Of a stretch of 64,000 nucleotides of DNA, positions 40,907 through 50,557 are shown in pieces. The stretch spans positions 248,001 to 312,000 of the forward strand of contig JADJBU010000022.1 of the NCBI GenBank assembly GCA_016703605.1. Direction: 5' to 3'. The notes beneath the pieces are model-generated. The model did not search any database. It was given only the letters and a program-made list of their open reading frames with translations, and was not told the origin of the DNA. The translations under genes and the position numbers were made by a program. The stretch is from Candidatus Villigracilis adiacens. GTDB taxonomy: Bacteria > Chloroflexota > Anaerolineae > Anaerolineales > Villigracilaceae. Every line of letters starts with the position of its first letter. Within the stretch, counting starts at the first letter, position 1.

Positions 40907-41226
40907 ACATCCGAGGCTTTAACCACGAAGGACATAGCGCGGTCGTACCGCAAACTTCAGTTTGCGCCCCGGCGGGCGGGATAAATCTCGCGGTACTGGG
41001 CAAAATCTTCGCGATTGACGTAGTTTTTTACAGAGCAATACTAGAAGGTCACGAAGGAAAACATTAAAACTTAAAATCTTTGTGTAACTCGCGTCCTTTG
41101 TGTTTTGAAAAATTCCTGCGCGCAAGCCATGTCGAGAGGTTCGAGTCCGGTTTCATCACTTTCATGGCTTGGGTATAATTATCGATAACACAACATTCCG
41201 GCTGGCAAGATAACAAGGAGACTCTC
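40907..41226. other. Intergenic region made of nested repeats
   Basis: No gene is seen. CCACGAAGGACAT at 40923-40935 and GGTCACGAAGG at 41047-41057 look like one word-repeat split by the GTAC-palindrome repeat at 40945-41046. A TATAAT box at 41174-41179 and AAGGAG serve the following gene. Confidence 0.65.
40945..41046. repeat. GTAC-palindrome repeat, single copy
   Basis: GTAC, the palindrome CGCAAACTTCAGTTTGCG (40949-40966), GCGGGATAAATCTCGCGG, GTAC again, then CGATTGACGTAG and CAATACTAGAAG. It matches 43457-43556 almost throughout and the last unit of the array at 27052-27280 near its end. Confidence 0.85.
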
Positions 41227-43449
41227 ATGGCAAACATCATCGGACCCGATATCAGTTTCTATCAGGACGACCCAGAAACCCCGCAGGGCGTCAACTTTAC
41301 GAAAATGCGCGAGAACGCACTGTTTGTCATCGTCCGCGCCGGGCAGAACCTGTGGGGCGACCGCGATTTCAAAGCCAATTGGAGCGGGGCAAAGGCGGCG
41401 GGTCTTCCGCGCGGGGCGTACTGGTTCTACGACAGCCGGATCGACCCGAAGCAACAGGCGGAGAAATGGGTATCCATGTTCGAAGGGGATTTTGGCGAAC
41501 TGCCCCTCTTCGGCGACTTTGAAGATAATTATGGCGGTCCGTACAAGGGCTGGAGGCACTGGTACGACTTCCTCGAACGCTTCAAACAGCTGATTCCCAA
41601 CGGCAAGGAGATCGGCGTTTACACCGGTTATTACTATTGGCTCGAGAATACGGTTGCGACGGGCATTCCGACCGCATCGTTGAACTATTTCAAACAATAT
41701 CCGCTGTGGATCGCCGCCTATAACCCGACGGGACCCAACGTCCCAAAACCCTGGGACGATTGGACGCTCTGGCAGTTTACCGATAACGGCGACGGTCCCA
41801 AACATGGCGTGGAAAGCCTCAACATTGACCTGAATTATTTCAACGGCGACCAGGCTGCCTTCGAGCAAAGATTCGGGCTGACGCTCGGTCCTGCGCCGAT
41901 ACCGACCCCGCCCGGAAAGAATTACCGCGTCACGGTTACCTCTCTCAAAGTCCGCAGCGGACCGGGGTTATCCTACGACCAGATCGGCAGCATCAAACTC
42001 AACGCGGTTGTGGAGCGGTTGGAATCCAACGCCGATGAAACCTGGCACAAGGTTCGCACATTGGATGGCAGCCTGACCGGCTGGAGTTTTGCCGCCTACC
42101 TGCAAAACCTCGGTGGGACTCCTCCCGATGGCGGCGAAACAGGCTCGGGCGGGAGTGGAACCGGGACCGGCGGCGAAACAGGTTCGGGGACGACCAATCC
42201 GCCTGACGAAGAGGACATCGATTGGTATCGCGTCACAGCTTCCTCGCTAAAAATCCGCACAGGGCCCGGGCTTGAATACGAATCAATCGGTACGTTTAAA
42301 TTCGGCGAACTTGTCGAAAAACTGGACGCGTCGCCGGACAATCAATGGCTGAAGGTTCGGAGCAAGGACGGCTCAAAAACGGGCTGGAGTTTCGGCGAAT
42401 ACCTGGTCAGCGTGCATGATCCATCGAGCGAGACCCCGCCCTCCACGACAACCCCGGAATTCAACGACAGGAATTGGTATAAAGTCACCACGTCCACGCT
42501 TAACCTGCGCGAGTCGCCAAACCTGGCCTCGAAGATCCTCGGTACGTTGACGAAGAACGACGTCGTCCCCGCCCTGGATGAATCCAACCCGGGTTGGGTC
42601 AAAACCCAAAAACTCGACGGCTCTTCGGGCTGGTGTTCGCGGGATTATCTTGCGCAGGTCAGCGCGGCAAAACGACCCGATTCAGTCACTCAGGTTCTTT
42701 TCCCCGGCGTGACCTACCTGCGCAAGGATTTAACCTCGCCGCGCCCGATCGTGGTGCATGTGCTTGCCATTGACCTGCAATCGCAAAAACTCGAATTCCT
42801 TGTGACCCCGTCGGCAAACAACACGGATGTGCTTTGTGCCCGCGCGACATCGAAATTCCTGGAAGAGTTCAAACTTCACGCCGCGATCAATGGCGGATAT
42901 TTCAGTTACCTAGACGCATCATACAACCCCTCGAAACTTTGCCCCAACGGCGGCGACCCGGTACGCATCAGCGATTACGCCGCCTCGCGCGGGAAGATTT
43001 ACTCCAACAAGAAAACCGCCCAGCCGGTGATTCATATTGGAAAGAAGAACCAGCTTTCGATCAACCCGAAAAAGCCCGCGGTCTTCAATGCGGTTTCCGG
43101 CGACCGGTTGGTGGTGGTCGAGGGACAGGTGGTCAAGAATCTCGCGGCGCAGATTCCCAACCCGCGCACAGGGCTTGGTTTGAGCAAGAACGGGCGCTGG
43201 CTGACCCTGATGGTGGTGGATGGACGGCAACCCGGCTACAGCGAAGGCGTGACCTTCCCCGAACTGGCGGAATTACTCATCTCGTACGGAGTCCACACCG
43301 GCGCGAACATGGACGGCGGCGGTTCCTCGACCATGGTCATGCGCGGATACGACGGCAAGGCGCGCGTCCTCAACTCTCCCATAGACATGAACCAGCCCGG
43401 CAGGGAACGACTCGTTGGAAATCACCTTGGGTTGTTCATCAAACCATAG
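41227..43449 (+). CDS. GH25 lysozyme-like, triple SH3, phosphodiester glycosidase fusion
   Basis: The 740-residue protein joins three kinds of domain. A GH25 muramidase-like domain (about 1-215) has PDISFYQ (D8) and the catalytic-type GDFED (D97, E99). Three SH3 domains (about 232-293, 332-395, 415-480) follow, separated by Gly/Ser/Thr linkers, with repeats such as LKVRSGPGLSYDQIGS and LKIRTGPGLEYESIGT. A NAGPA-like phosphodiester glycosidase domain (about 495-740) ends with NMDGGGSSTMV. All three suggest action on wall glycans, but there is no signal peptide, so export is unclear. A clear ribosome site (AAGGAG) precedes the ATG. Confidence 0.88.
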   Translation: MANIIGPDISFYQDDPETPQGVNFTKMRENALFVIVRAGQNLWGDRDFKANWSGAKAAGLPRGAYWFYDSRIDPKQQAEKWVSMFEGDFGELPLFGDFEDNYGGPYKGWRHWYDFLERFKQLIPNGKEIGVYTGYYYWLENTVATGIPTASLNYFKQYPLWIAAYNPTGPNVPKPWDDWTLWQFTDNGDGPKHGVESLNIDLNYFNGDQAAFEQRFGLTLGPAPIPTPPGKNYRVTVTSLKVRSGPGLSYDQIGSIKLNAVVERLESNADETWHKVRTLDGSLTGWSFAAYLQNLGGTPPDGGETGSGGSGTGTGGETGSGTTNPPDEEDIDWYRVTASSLKIRTGPGLEYESIGTFKFGELVEKLDASPDNQWLKVRSKDGSKTGWSFGEYLVSVHDPSSETPPSTTTPEFNDRNWYKVTTSTLNLRESPNLASKILGTLTKNDVVPALDESNPGWVKTQKLDGSSGWCSRDYLAQVSAAKRPDSVTQVLFPGVTYLRKDLTSPRPIVVHVLAIDLQSQKLEFLVTPSANNTDVLCARATSKFLEEFKLHAAINGGYFSYLDASYNPSKLCPNGGDPVRISDYAASRGKIYSNKKTAQPVIHIGKKNQLSINPKKPAVFNAVSGDRLVVVEGQVVKNLAAQIPNPRTGLGLSKNGRWLTLMVVDGRQPGYSEGVTFPELAELLISYGVHTGANMDGGGSSTMVMRGYDGKARVLNSPIDMNQPGRERLVGNHLGLFIKP

Positions 43450-43456
43450 CGCGGTT

Positions 43457-43556
43457 GTACCGCAAACTTCAGTTTGCGCCCCGGCGGGCGAGATAAATCT
43501 CGCGGTATGGCAAAATCTTTGCGATTGACGTAGTTTTTACAGAACAATACTATAAG
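43457..43556. repeat. GTAC-palindrome repeat, single copy
   Basis: GTAC (43457-43460), CGCAAACTTCAGTTTGCG (43461-43478), GCGAGATAAATCTCGC (43488-43503), then CGATTGACGTAG and CAATACTATAAG. The last part has TTGACG and TACTAT 17 bases apart, a promoter-like pair that would read into the 3' end of typA in antisense. Confidence 0.85.
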
Positions 43557-43569
43557 AGAATGCATGGAA

Positions 43570-43603
43570 CAAAAAGCGGCGTTGGCAATTTGCCAGCGCC
43601 GCT
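43570..43603 (-). terminator. Terminator of typA
   Basis: Hairpin with arms AGCGGCG and TGGCA at 43575-43603 over a 3-base loop; on the minus strand it is followed by TTTTTG. It lies 14 bases after the typA stop. Confidence 0.85.
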
Positions 43604-43616
43604 CGTTATTTATAGA

Positions 43617-45476
<1,860 letters not shown>

Positions 45477-45579
45477 AGTTGGATAGTTTTGGTAGTTTGA
45501 TGGTTGGGTTAAGGGGAGCAAATATCGTGCTGCTTATTTACCTGTCTACTTGTGTACTTGTTCACTTATCAATTGGCGA

Positions 45580-45611
45580 TAAAAAAGACCCGGCGGAGCG
45601 CCGAGGTCTTG
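45580..45611 (-). terminator. Terminator of the roadblock-V4R-RR-GT2 operon
   Basis: On the minus strand AAGACC-x-CGGCG and CGCCG-x-GGTCTT pair over a 3-base loop, followed by TTTTTTATC. It lies 61 bases after the GT2 stop. Confidence 0.85.
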
Positions 45612-45671
45612 AAGGGTCGTTCGGCTTGCGGGCGGTATTGTATCAGAGAGGCTGGGTTTGAGGAAGAGCGA

Positions 45672-46412
45672 TTATATCCGCGCGAGTTTCCCCGCCCGCC
45701 TTAGATCGCGGTAATTCCACAGCACCTGCCAGATGCGCATCGCCGCTTCGAGTTGGATTTTGAAGGACATTTTGGACTTGCCGAATTTACGGTCGGCGAA
45801 ATAGATGGGCGATTCGCCGATTCTGAATTCGAGGCAGTGGGTCAGATAGATCATTTCGACGAGGAAGATGTATCCGCTGGAATGGATGCGTTCGAAGGGA
45901 ATCTGTTTGAGAGCCTCCGTCCGCCACATGCGGTAACCGGTGGTGACGTCGTGCAGGGGCAAACCCAGGATGGTGCGTGCGTAGAAATTTCCGAAGGCGG
46001 AAAGCCATTTGCGCCAGAGGGGCCATTTCTCGTCCACCGAGCCGCCAGCGACATAGCGTGAGCCGAGGACGACATCGTTCGTTTCCAGCAGTTTTGCCAT
46101 TTCAGTCAGAGCGGTAGGATCGTGAGAAAAATCGGCATCCATCTGGACGATGACCTCTGAATCGCTGTCGAAGATTTTCTGAAAGCCGTTCAGGTAGGCG
46201 GAGCGCAATCCCATCTTGCCGGGACGGTGAAGCACCTCGATCCTGCCGGGGTGCTGGCTGGAAAGTTTGTCCGCCAGTTTGCCGGTCCCATCGGGGCTGT
46301 TATCGTCCACCACCAGCAGGCGCAGGTCGAGCGGAAGCGAAAATAAAGCGGAGACCAGTTTTGGAAGGTTCTCCGCTTCGTTATAGGTTGGAATGACGAT
46401 GGTGGTCTTCAA
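45672..46412 (-). CDS. GT2 polyprenol monophosphomannose synthase-like transferase
   Basis: Transfers a sugar, typically mannose from GDP-mannose, to polyprenyl phosphate. The 246-residue protein starts with TTIVIPTYNEAENLPKLVSA and has the DXD-type motif QMDADFSHDP, then VVLGSRYVAGGSV and GYRMWRTEAL, the usual pattern of DPM1/Ppm1-type enzymes without membrane helices. The start codon is TTG with AGGAA upstream. It is the last gene of an operon whose other members are signalling proteins, 13 bases after the response regulator. A GDP-mannose pathway enzyme (manC-like) is encoded at 54436-55536. Confidence 0.9.
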   Translation of the reverse strand: MKTTIVIPTYNEAENLPKLVSALFSLPLDLRLLVVDDNSPDGTGKLADKLSSQHPGRIEVLHRPGKMGLRSAYLNGFQKIFDSDSEVIVQMDADFSHDPTALTEMAKLLETNDVVLGSRYVAGGSVDEKWPLWRKWLSAFGNFYARTILGLPLHDVTTGYRMWRTEALKQIPFERIHSSGYIFLVEMIYLTHCLEFRIGESPIYFADRKFGKSKMSFKIQLEAAMRIWQVLWNYRDLRRAGKLARI

Positions 46413-46425
46413 AATGGTGTTCCTG

Positions 46426-47277
46426 CTAGGAAGCGCCCCCCAATTGGGATTTGAACTGCGCGACGCCCGCGTTGTAGGTCTTCAGGGAGGCAAACTCCGT
46501 CAGTTTTGCCCCGAGGCGGTCTGGGCGTTTCGCCATACCCTCGCGGTCCTTCAACGGGTAGAAATATTCCACTGATTGCTCGAGGCGTGATTTCAATTTA
46601 TCGTTCAACACTTGCAGGCTGGCAGGCGGGACGACCAGCACAAGATCGGTGGCGCTCAGGTGACCAAGAAAATCGTCGGGGCGGCTGAATTCGCGCAAGG
46701 TGTTGACGATCATCAGGCTGATTGCCCGCAACACGTCATCCGACGCGACAAAGCCGTACGCCTCGCGAAAAGCGCCCATGTTTTGAATGGAGATGTATAA
46801 AAGAGAGGCGCTGTCTTTTCCCAACACCTCGGATAATTTTTCGTCCACCAGCGCGCCTTCGGGAAGCCCGGTAACGGGGTTGGTCAGGGAACCCTGGTTG
46901 ACCCGGTTGAGGGCGTTGCGCACGCGCAGGCGCAATTCCTGAACGTCAAAAGGTTTGGTGATGTAATCGTCTGCGCCGATCTCGAGCCCCTGCAGTTTGT
47001 CGGAACGGTCGCGTTTTTCGGTGAGGAAGATGATCGGGATGTCGGCAGTGCGACGGTCGCGCCGGAGACGGGTGGCAACTTCATATCCATCAATATCCGG
47101 GAGGCGGATATCCAAAATCACAAGTTCAGGGCTGACCTGCACGGCAGACCGCACCCCATCTTCGCCCCAGTTTACGGTAAACACTTCGTATTCCTGCGAG
47201 CGAAAATACGCTGTCAGCATTTCAGCGACATCAGGGTCGTCTTCCACAATAAGGATCTTCGGCTTTGTCTCTGACAT
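46426..47277 (-). CDS. Response regulator with degenerate GGDEF domain
   Basis: The 283-residue protein has a receiver domain (about 7-122) with the acidic pocket D13-D14, the phosphorylation site D56 in LVILDIRLPD and K108 in YITKPFDV. A GGDEF-like domain follows (about 131-265), recognisable from LTNPVTGLPEG and the helix LRAISLMIVNTLREF. The GGDEF signature itself is replaced by LSATDL (about 207-212), so cyclic-di-GMP synthesis is not expected; it may be a binding or output module. It is in an operon with V4R and roadblock proteins. The cognate kinase is not in the window. Confidence 0.88.
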   Translation of the reverse strand: MSETKPKILIVEDDPDVAEMLTAYFRSQEYEVFTVNWGEDGVRSAVQVSPELVILDIRLPDIDGYEVATRLRRDRRTADIPIIFLTEKRDRSDKLQGLEIGADDYITKPFDVQELRLRVRNALNRVNQGSLTNPVTGLPEGALVDEKLSEVLGKDSASLLYISIQNMGAFREAYGFVASDDVLRAISLMIVNTLREFSRPDDFLGHLSATDLVLVVPPASLQVLNDKLKSRLEQSVEYFYPLKDREGMAKRPDRLGAKLTEFASLKTYNAGVAQFKSQLGGAS

Positions 47278-47293
47278 GCTCGCCCCTTGCGCC

Positions 47294-47929
47294 TTATGAA
47301 ATGGGTTCTTTTTGGATGATGAACTCGCAGACCGGTTCGCCCATCGCCACGCACTTGGACTCGTTGACGCGGAACTCGTTGCCGCCGGAGACCCATTTCA
47401 GGCTTTCCTGCAACAACCCGGTGGAGATGAAGCAGACGGGTTTGTCCACGCCGCTGCGCCCCCAGCAACAGGGGCATTTGTGGATCGTCCAAACCCACTC
47501 GGTATCCTTCTCTTCAACGGTGGTCTGCTGGTCACTTAGTTGGGAGAAAATTTTGGCGAATGCCGGCAGCCCGATCCTGAGTTTGGATTGAAGCGGGAGG
47601 ACGACAAAAGCCAGGTCAGCCGCCCCAGCCAGGGCGCCAAAGTTGCGAAGCGCATCTGCAAAGGTGGCGCGTCCGGCGCGCAGGGCGAGTCCCCGTCCGC
47701 CGCGCGGACCGTACATCTCCTCCAGGGAGGAACTGATCGCGGAGAGTTCGGCAAAATCAAACCCCTTATCCAAATTATCCGGGGGATAGTTTTCAATGTA
47801 ATGGCTCAGACCTCCCAGGTTGAGAATGGCATTCAAGCCGTTCTTTCCCATCACTTCTTCGAGGGATTTGATGGTGATCAAGCCAAATTTATTGGGGTAA
47901 TACAGACCAGCTTTTTGGATGGGGCTCAT
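47294..47929 (-). CDS. V4R-domain protein with Cys cluster
   Basis: The V4R (4-vinyl reductase) domain is a small-molecule-binding module related to BchJ and to sensor domains of XylR-type regulators. The 211-residue protein has the domain at about 70-207, ending SKCVAMGEPVCEFIIQ as in the family. It contains the Cys-rich motif HKCPCCWG (C152, C154, C155) plus C166, C193 and C201, so a metal or other ligand may be bound. The N-terminal 60 residues are helical. GGAGACATC precedes the ATG. It lies between the roadblock gene and the response regulator gene. Confidence 0.82.
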   Translation of the reverse strand: MSPIQKAGLYYPNKFGLITIKSLEEVMGKNGLNAILNLGGLSHYIENYPPDNLDKGFDFAELSAISSSLEEMYGPRGGRGLALRAGRATFADALRNFGALAGAADLAFVVLPLQSKLRIGLPAFAKIFSQLSDQQTTVEEKDTEWVWTIHKCPCCWGRSGVDKPVCFISTGLLQESLKWVSGGNEFRVNESKCVAMGEPVCEFIIQKEPIS

Positions 47930-47939
47930 GATGTCTCCA

Positions 47940-48311
47940 TTAAATCAACTTCGCCAGATCTTCAGCGGCGCGTCGCATGTCTAGGAAGATCAGGCCAAGC
48001 CTGGCCTGTTCGCGTACGAGAGCGGTCAGGACCGCCTCTTCCCCCACAGAGATAAGGACCACATAACCTTTCAAGCCCTTGATGTAAACCTGTTCGAGCG
48101 AGCCGCGCCCCAATTCCCCCGAAATACGTTCACCCAGGGATAACATTGCCGCCGACATGGCGGATACGCGGTCCTCCTCAACACCCTGCGGCAGGGCGGA
48201 GGCAATGCTCAAGCCATCCACGCTGACAATTGCCGACGCTTCGATATCCGGCGAAGAAGCCTGCAACTCACGCAGGCGGTCCACCATTTGCTGTGTGCGA
48301 TTCTTGGACAA
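47940..48311 (-). CDS. Roadblock/LC7 domain protein
   Basis: The 123-residue protein is a single roadblock/LC7 domain (DIEASAIVSVDGLSIASALP and VYIKGLKGYVVLISVGEEAV). Bacterial members such as MglB regulate small Ras-like GTPases such as MglA. No GTPase gene is found next to it here; V4R and a response regulator are the partners instead. The start codon appears to be TTG with GGAGG six bases upstream. It is the first gene of the four-gene operon ending at 45672. Confidence 0.85.
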   Translation of the reverse strand: MSKNRTQQMVDRLRELQASSPDIEASAIVSVDGLSIASALPQGVEEDRVSAMSAAMLSLGERISGELGRGSLEQVYIKGLKGYVVLISVGEEAVLTALVREQARLGLIFLDMRRAAEDLAKLI

Positions 48312-48489
48312 GCCAGCCCTCCGGGGAAAAGTTTACGCCCCAAGGAAAACTCAGGACGCGGTTTTCAAACCATCGAAACAATTTTAGAACAGGGCTTTCA
48401 TTGTGTCAAGTTCGATGGCTTGCAATTTGCAAAAAGGCAAGGCAAAGCGCGGCGATAACGCGCCTATTTCGCCAAATCGCGATTTTGTA

Positions 48490-48518
48490 TTGACATGCCC
48501 ATACCCTCATGGTAAACT
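48490..48518 (+). promoter_or_regulatory. Promoter of tRNA-Asp
   Basis: TTGACA (48490-48495), a 17-base spacer and TAAACT (48513-48518), 19 bases upstream of the mature tRNA. It is one of the clearest -35/-10 pairs in the window. Confidence 0.75.
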
Positions 48519-48537
48519 ACCGACCGCTTAATCATCT

Positions 48538-48614
48538 GGTCCCGTGGTGTAGCGGCCTAACATGCGGCCCTGTCAAGGCCGAGATCGCGGGTTCGAATCC
48601 CGTCGGGACCGCCA
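48538..48614 (+). tRNA. tRNA-Asp (GTC)
   Basis: Acceptor arms GGTCCCG (48538-48544) and CGGGACC (48604-48610) pair fully, the T-loop GGTTCGAATCC is standard, and the anticodon loop CTGTCAA gives anticodon GTC at 48572-48574. Discriminator G is followed by an encoded CCA (48612-48614). Confidence 0.97.
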
Positions 48615-48682
48615 GATAAATCGCCCTTACAGGCGATTTATTTTTTTCAGGGGCGGCTTCTTATAGTAAAATACAAATTGCC

Positions 48683-48766
48683 GGGGCGATGGCGGAATCG
48701 GCAGACGCAACAGACTTAAAATCTGTCGTTGGTAACAACGTGAGGGTTCGACCCCCTCTCGCCCCA
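48683..48766 (+). tRNA. tRNA-Leu (TAA)
   Basis: Acceptor arms GGGGCGA (48683-48689) and TCGCCCC (48759-48765) pair fully. The anticodon loop CTTAAAA gives TAA at 48717-48719. A long variable arm (CGTTGGTAACAACG) confirms a class II tRNA. Discriminator A is followed by TTC, so CCA is not encoded, unlike the neighbouring tRNA-Asp. Confidence 0.97.
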
Positions 48767-48775
48767 TTCACCGAA

Positions 48776-48805
48776 ATGTCATTGCGATTTCCGCAATGAC
48801 ATATT
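48776..48805 (+). terminator. Hairpin after tRNA-Leu
   Basis: TGTCATTGCG and CGCAATGACA pair over a 5-base loop (48777-48801), followed by TATTATT. An upstream in-frame ATG for dgt lies inside this stem, which argues for the later start. Confidence 0.7.
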
Positions 48806-48822
48806 ATTCTGAGGACATTCGC

Positions 48823-49974
48823 ATGTTCTTCTCGCGCCAGCAATTGGAAGAGATCGAAGACCGCAGCCTTGCTCCCTATGGAATGAGAAGCCGGGATACA
48901 AAGGGGCGCGCCTATCTCGACGCCGAGCCGGAATACCGCACCACGTTCCAGCGCGACCGGGACCGCATCCTGCACACCACCGCATTTCGCCGGCTGGAAT
49001 ATAAAACGCAGGTCTTCATCAATATCGAAGGCGACCACTTCCGCACCCGCCTGACCCACACCCTCGAAGTGGCGCAGATCGGGCGGACTCTCGCCCGCGC
49101 CCTGGGCGGTAATGAAGACCTTGTCGAAGCCGTCTGCCTCGCGCACGACCTCGGACATTCGCCCTTCGGTCATTCCGGAGAGACCGCCCTGGCAAGGCTG
49201 ATGAAAGACTTCGGCGGCTTCGACCACAACAAACAATCCCTGCGCATCGTCACAGAACTCGAGCAGCGTTACCCGGAATTCCCCGGCTTGAACCTCACCT
49301 GGGAGGTCCGCGAAGGGATGGTCAAGCACGAATCGGAATACGATATCTCGGACGCGCGCGATTTCAACCCAGACCTGCGGGGCAACCTCGAAACCCAGAT
49401 CGCCAACGTCGCCGACGAACTCGCCTACACCACCCACGACCTCGACGACGGACTCCGTTCCGGAATGCTCACCCCGCAGATGCTCGAAGGCGTCTCACTT
49501 TGGGAGATCATGCGCGAATCCTTCAACTGGCACGGACCCATTCTCAGCGACATGGAACGTCACCGCATGATCCGGCACCTGGTCGGCTTGCTGGTCACAG
49601 ACATGGTCAAGCAGACCGACGCGCGCCTGAAAGAAAGCAAGGTCAACTCGGTGAAAGACATCCAAAAATTGAAGCAAAACATGGTCGGGTACGGAGAAGA
49701 AACGCAAAGACGCAACCGGGAGTTGAAGGATTTTCTCTACAAGAAGCTATACAGGCATCACCGCGTCGTGCGGATGCAGGTCAAAGCCGAACGCATCATC
49801 TCGGACCTGTTCAACGCCTACCGAGCCGAACCCGCCATCCTGCCGGAACACGTCCAATTCTTCGTCGAGAAACGCGGACTGGAACGCACCATCTGCGATC
49901 ACATCGCAGGCATGACCGACCGGTACGCCATTGAAGAATACCAAAAACTGTTCAACCCCAGCGAAAAACCATAA
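48823..49974 (+). CDS. dgt: Deoxyguanosinetriphosphate triphosphohydrolase-like HD protein
   Basis: HD-superfamily enzyme that hydrolyses dNTPs to nucleosides and triphosphate. The 383-residue protein has the metal-binding pattern RLTHTLEVAQ (H79), CLAHDLGHSPFGHSGE (H108, D109) and a later ADELAYTTHDLDDGL containing the last Asp. RGNLETQIANVADELAY and the start RDTKGRAYLDAEPEYRTTFQ match Dgt-type proteins. The ATG at 48823 follows GAGGA; the earlier ATG lies in a terminator stem. greA follows after 65 bases. Confidence 0.93.
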   Translation: MFFSRQQLEEIEDRSLAPYGMRSRDTKGRAYLDAEPEYRTTFQRDRDRILHTTAFRRLEYKTQVFINIEGDHFRTRLTHTLEVAQIGRTLARALGGNEDLVEAVCLAHDLGHSPFGHSGETALARLMKDFGGFDHNKQSLRIVTELEQRYPEFPGLNLTWEVREGMVKHESEYDISDARDFNPDLRGNLETQIANVADELAYTTHDLDDGLRSGMLTPQMLEGVSLWEIMRESFNWHGPILSDMERHRMIRHLVGLLVTDMVKQTDARLKESKVNSVKDIQKLKQNMVGYGEETQRRNRELKDFLYKKLYRHHRVVRMQVKAERIISDLFNAYRAEPAILPEHVQFFVEKRGLERTICDHIAGMTDRYAIEEYQKLFNPSEKP

Positions 49975-50039
49975 TCGCCGATTGAAAATGGGGGAACCAT
50001 CAGAAGACCGTTCCCCCGCCAAACTGGAAAGGAGTAACC

Positions 50040-50501
50040 ATGACCCCAATCAACTACCTGACCCCCGAAGGCGAGACAAAGCTCAAAGCCGAACTCGAGG
50101 AATTGAAAGGTCCCAAACGCGATGAACTTGCCGCGCGTCTTCGCTCCGCCATTCAGATGGGCGACCTCTCTGAAAACGCCGATTACCACAAGGCAAAGGA
50201 AGACCAGGGATTCCTCGAAGGGCGCATCCAGGAAATCGAAGCCATCCTGAGGCACGCCGTCATCATCGAAAAAACCACCGGCGACACAGTGTCCATCGGC
50301 TCGCGCGTCACGATCCAGGAGGAAGACTTCGACCCCGAAACCTACCACATCGTCGGCCCCACCGAAGCCGACCCGCGCCACGGACGCATCTCGCACGAAT
50401 CCCCGATCGGCATCGCCTTGATGAATAAAAAGGTCGGTCAGATCGCGGAAGCCGAAACCCCCGGCGGTAAAATCAAATTCAAGATCGTCAAGATCGAATA
50501 G
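50040..50501 (+). CDS. greA: Transcription elongation factor GreA
   Basis: Rescues backtracked RNA polymerase by stimulating transcript cleavage. The 153-residue protein has the N-terminal coiled coil with the catalytic tip GDLSENADYHKAKEDQGFLE, containing the essential acidic residues, and a C-terminal FKBP-like domain ending VGQIAEAETPGGKIKFKIVKIE. Length is normal. GAAAGGAG precedes the ATG. A terminator follows 9 bases after the stop. Confidence 0.97.
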   Translation: MTPINYLTPEGETKLKAELEELKGPKRDELAARLRSAIQMGDLSENADYHKAKEDQGFLEGRIQEIEAILRHAVIIEKTTGDTVSIGSRVTIQEEDFDPETYHIVGPTEADPRHGRISHESPIGIALMNKKVGQIAEAETPGGKIKFKIVKIE

Positions 50502-50508
50502 GCAAAAC

Positions 50509-50537
50509 AAAACCCGCTCTTGCGAGAACGGGTTTTT
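50509..50537 (+). terminator. Terminator of greA
   Basis: AAACCCG pairs with CGGGTTT around a loop containing a small TCT/AGA stem, followed by T-run TTTTT ending at 50537. Confidence 0.9.
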
Positions 50538-50557
50538 GATTCACATTTATATTCTGA

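Noticed and set aside
46426..47277. Diguanylate cyclase
   Set aside because: The GGDEF signature is replaced by LSATDL, so catalysis is not expected; I keep it as a response regulator with a degenerate domain.
48796..48822. Earlier ATG for dgt
   Set aside because: It lies in the stem of the tRNA-Leu terminator and lacks a ribosome site; the ATG at 48823 has one.
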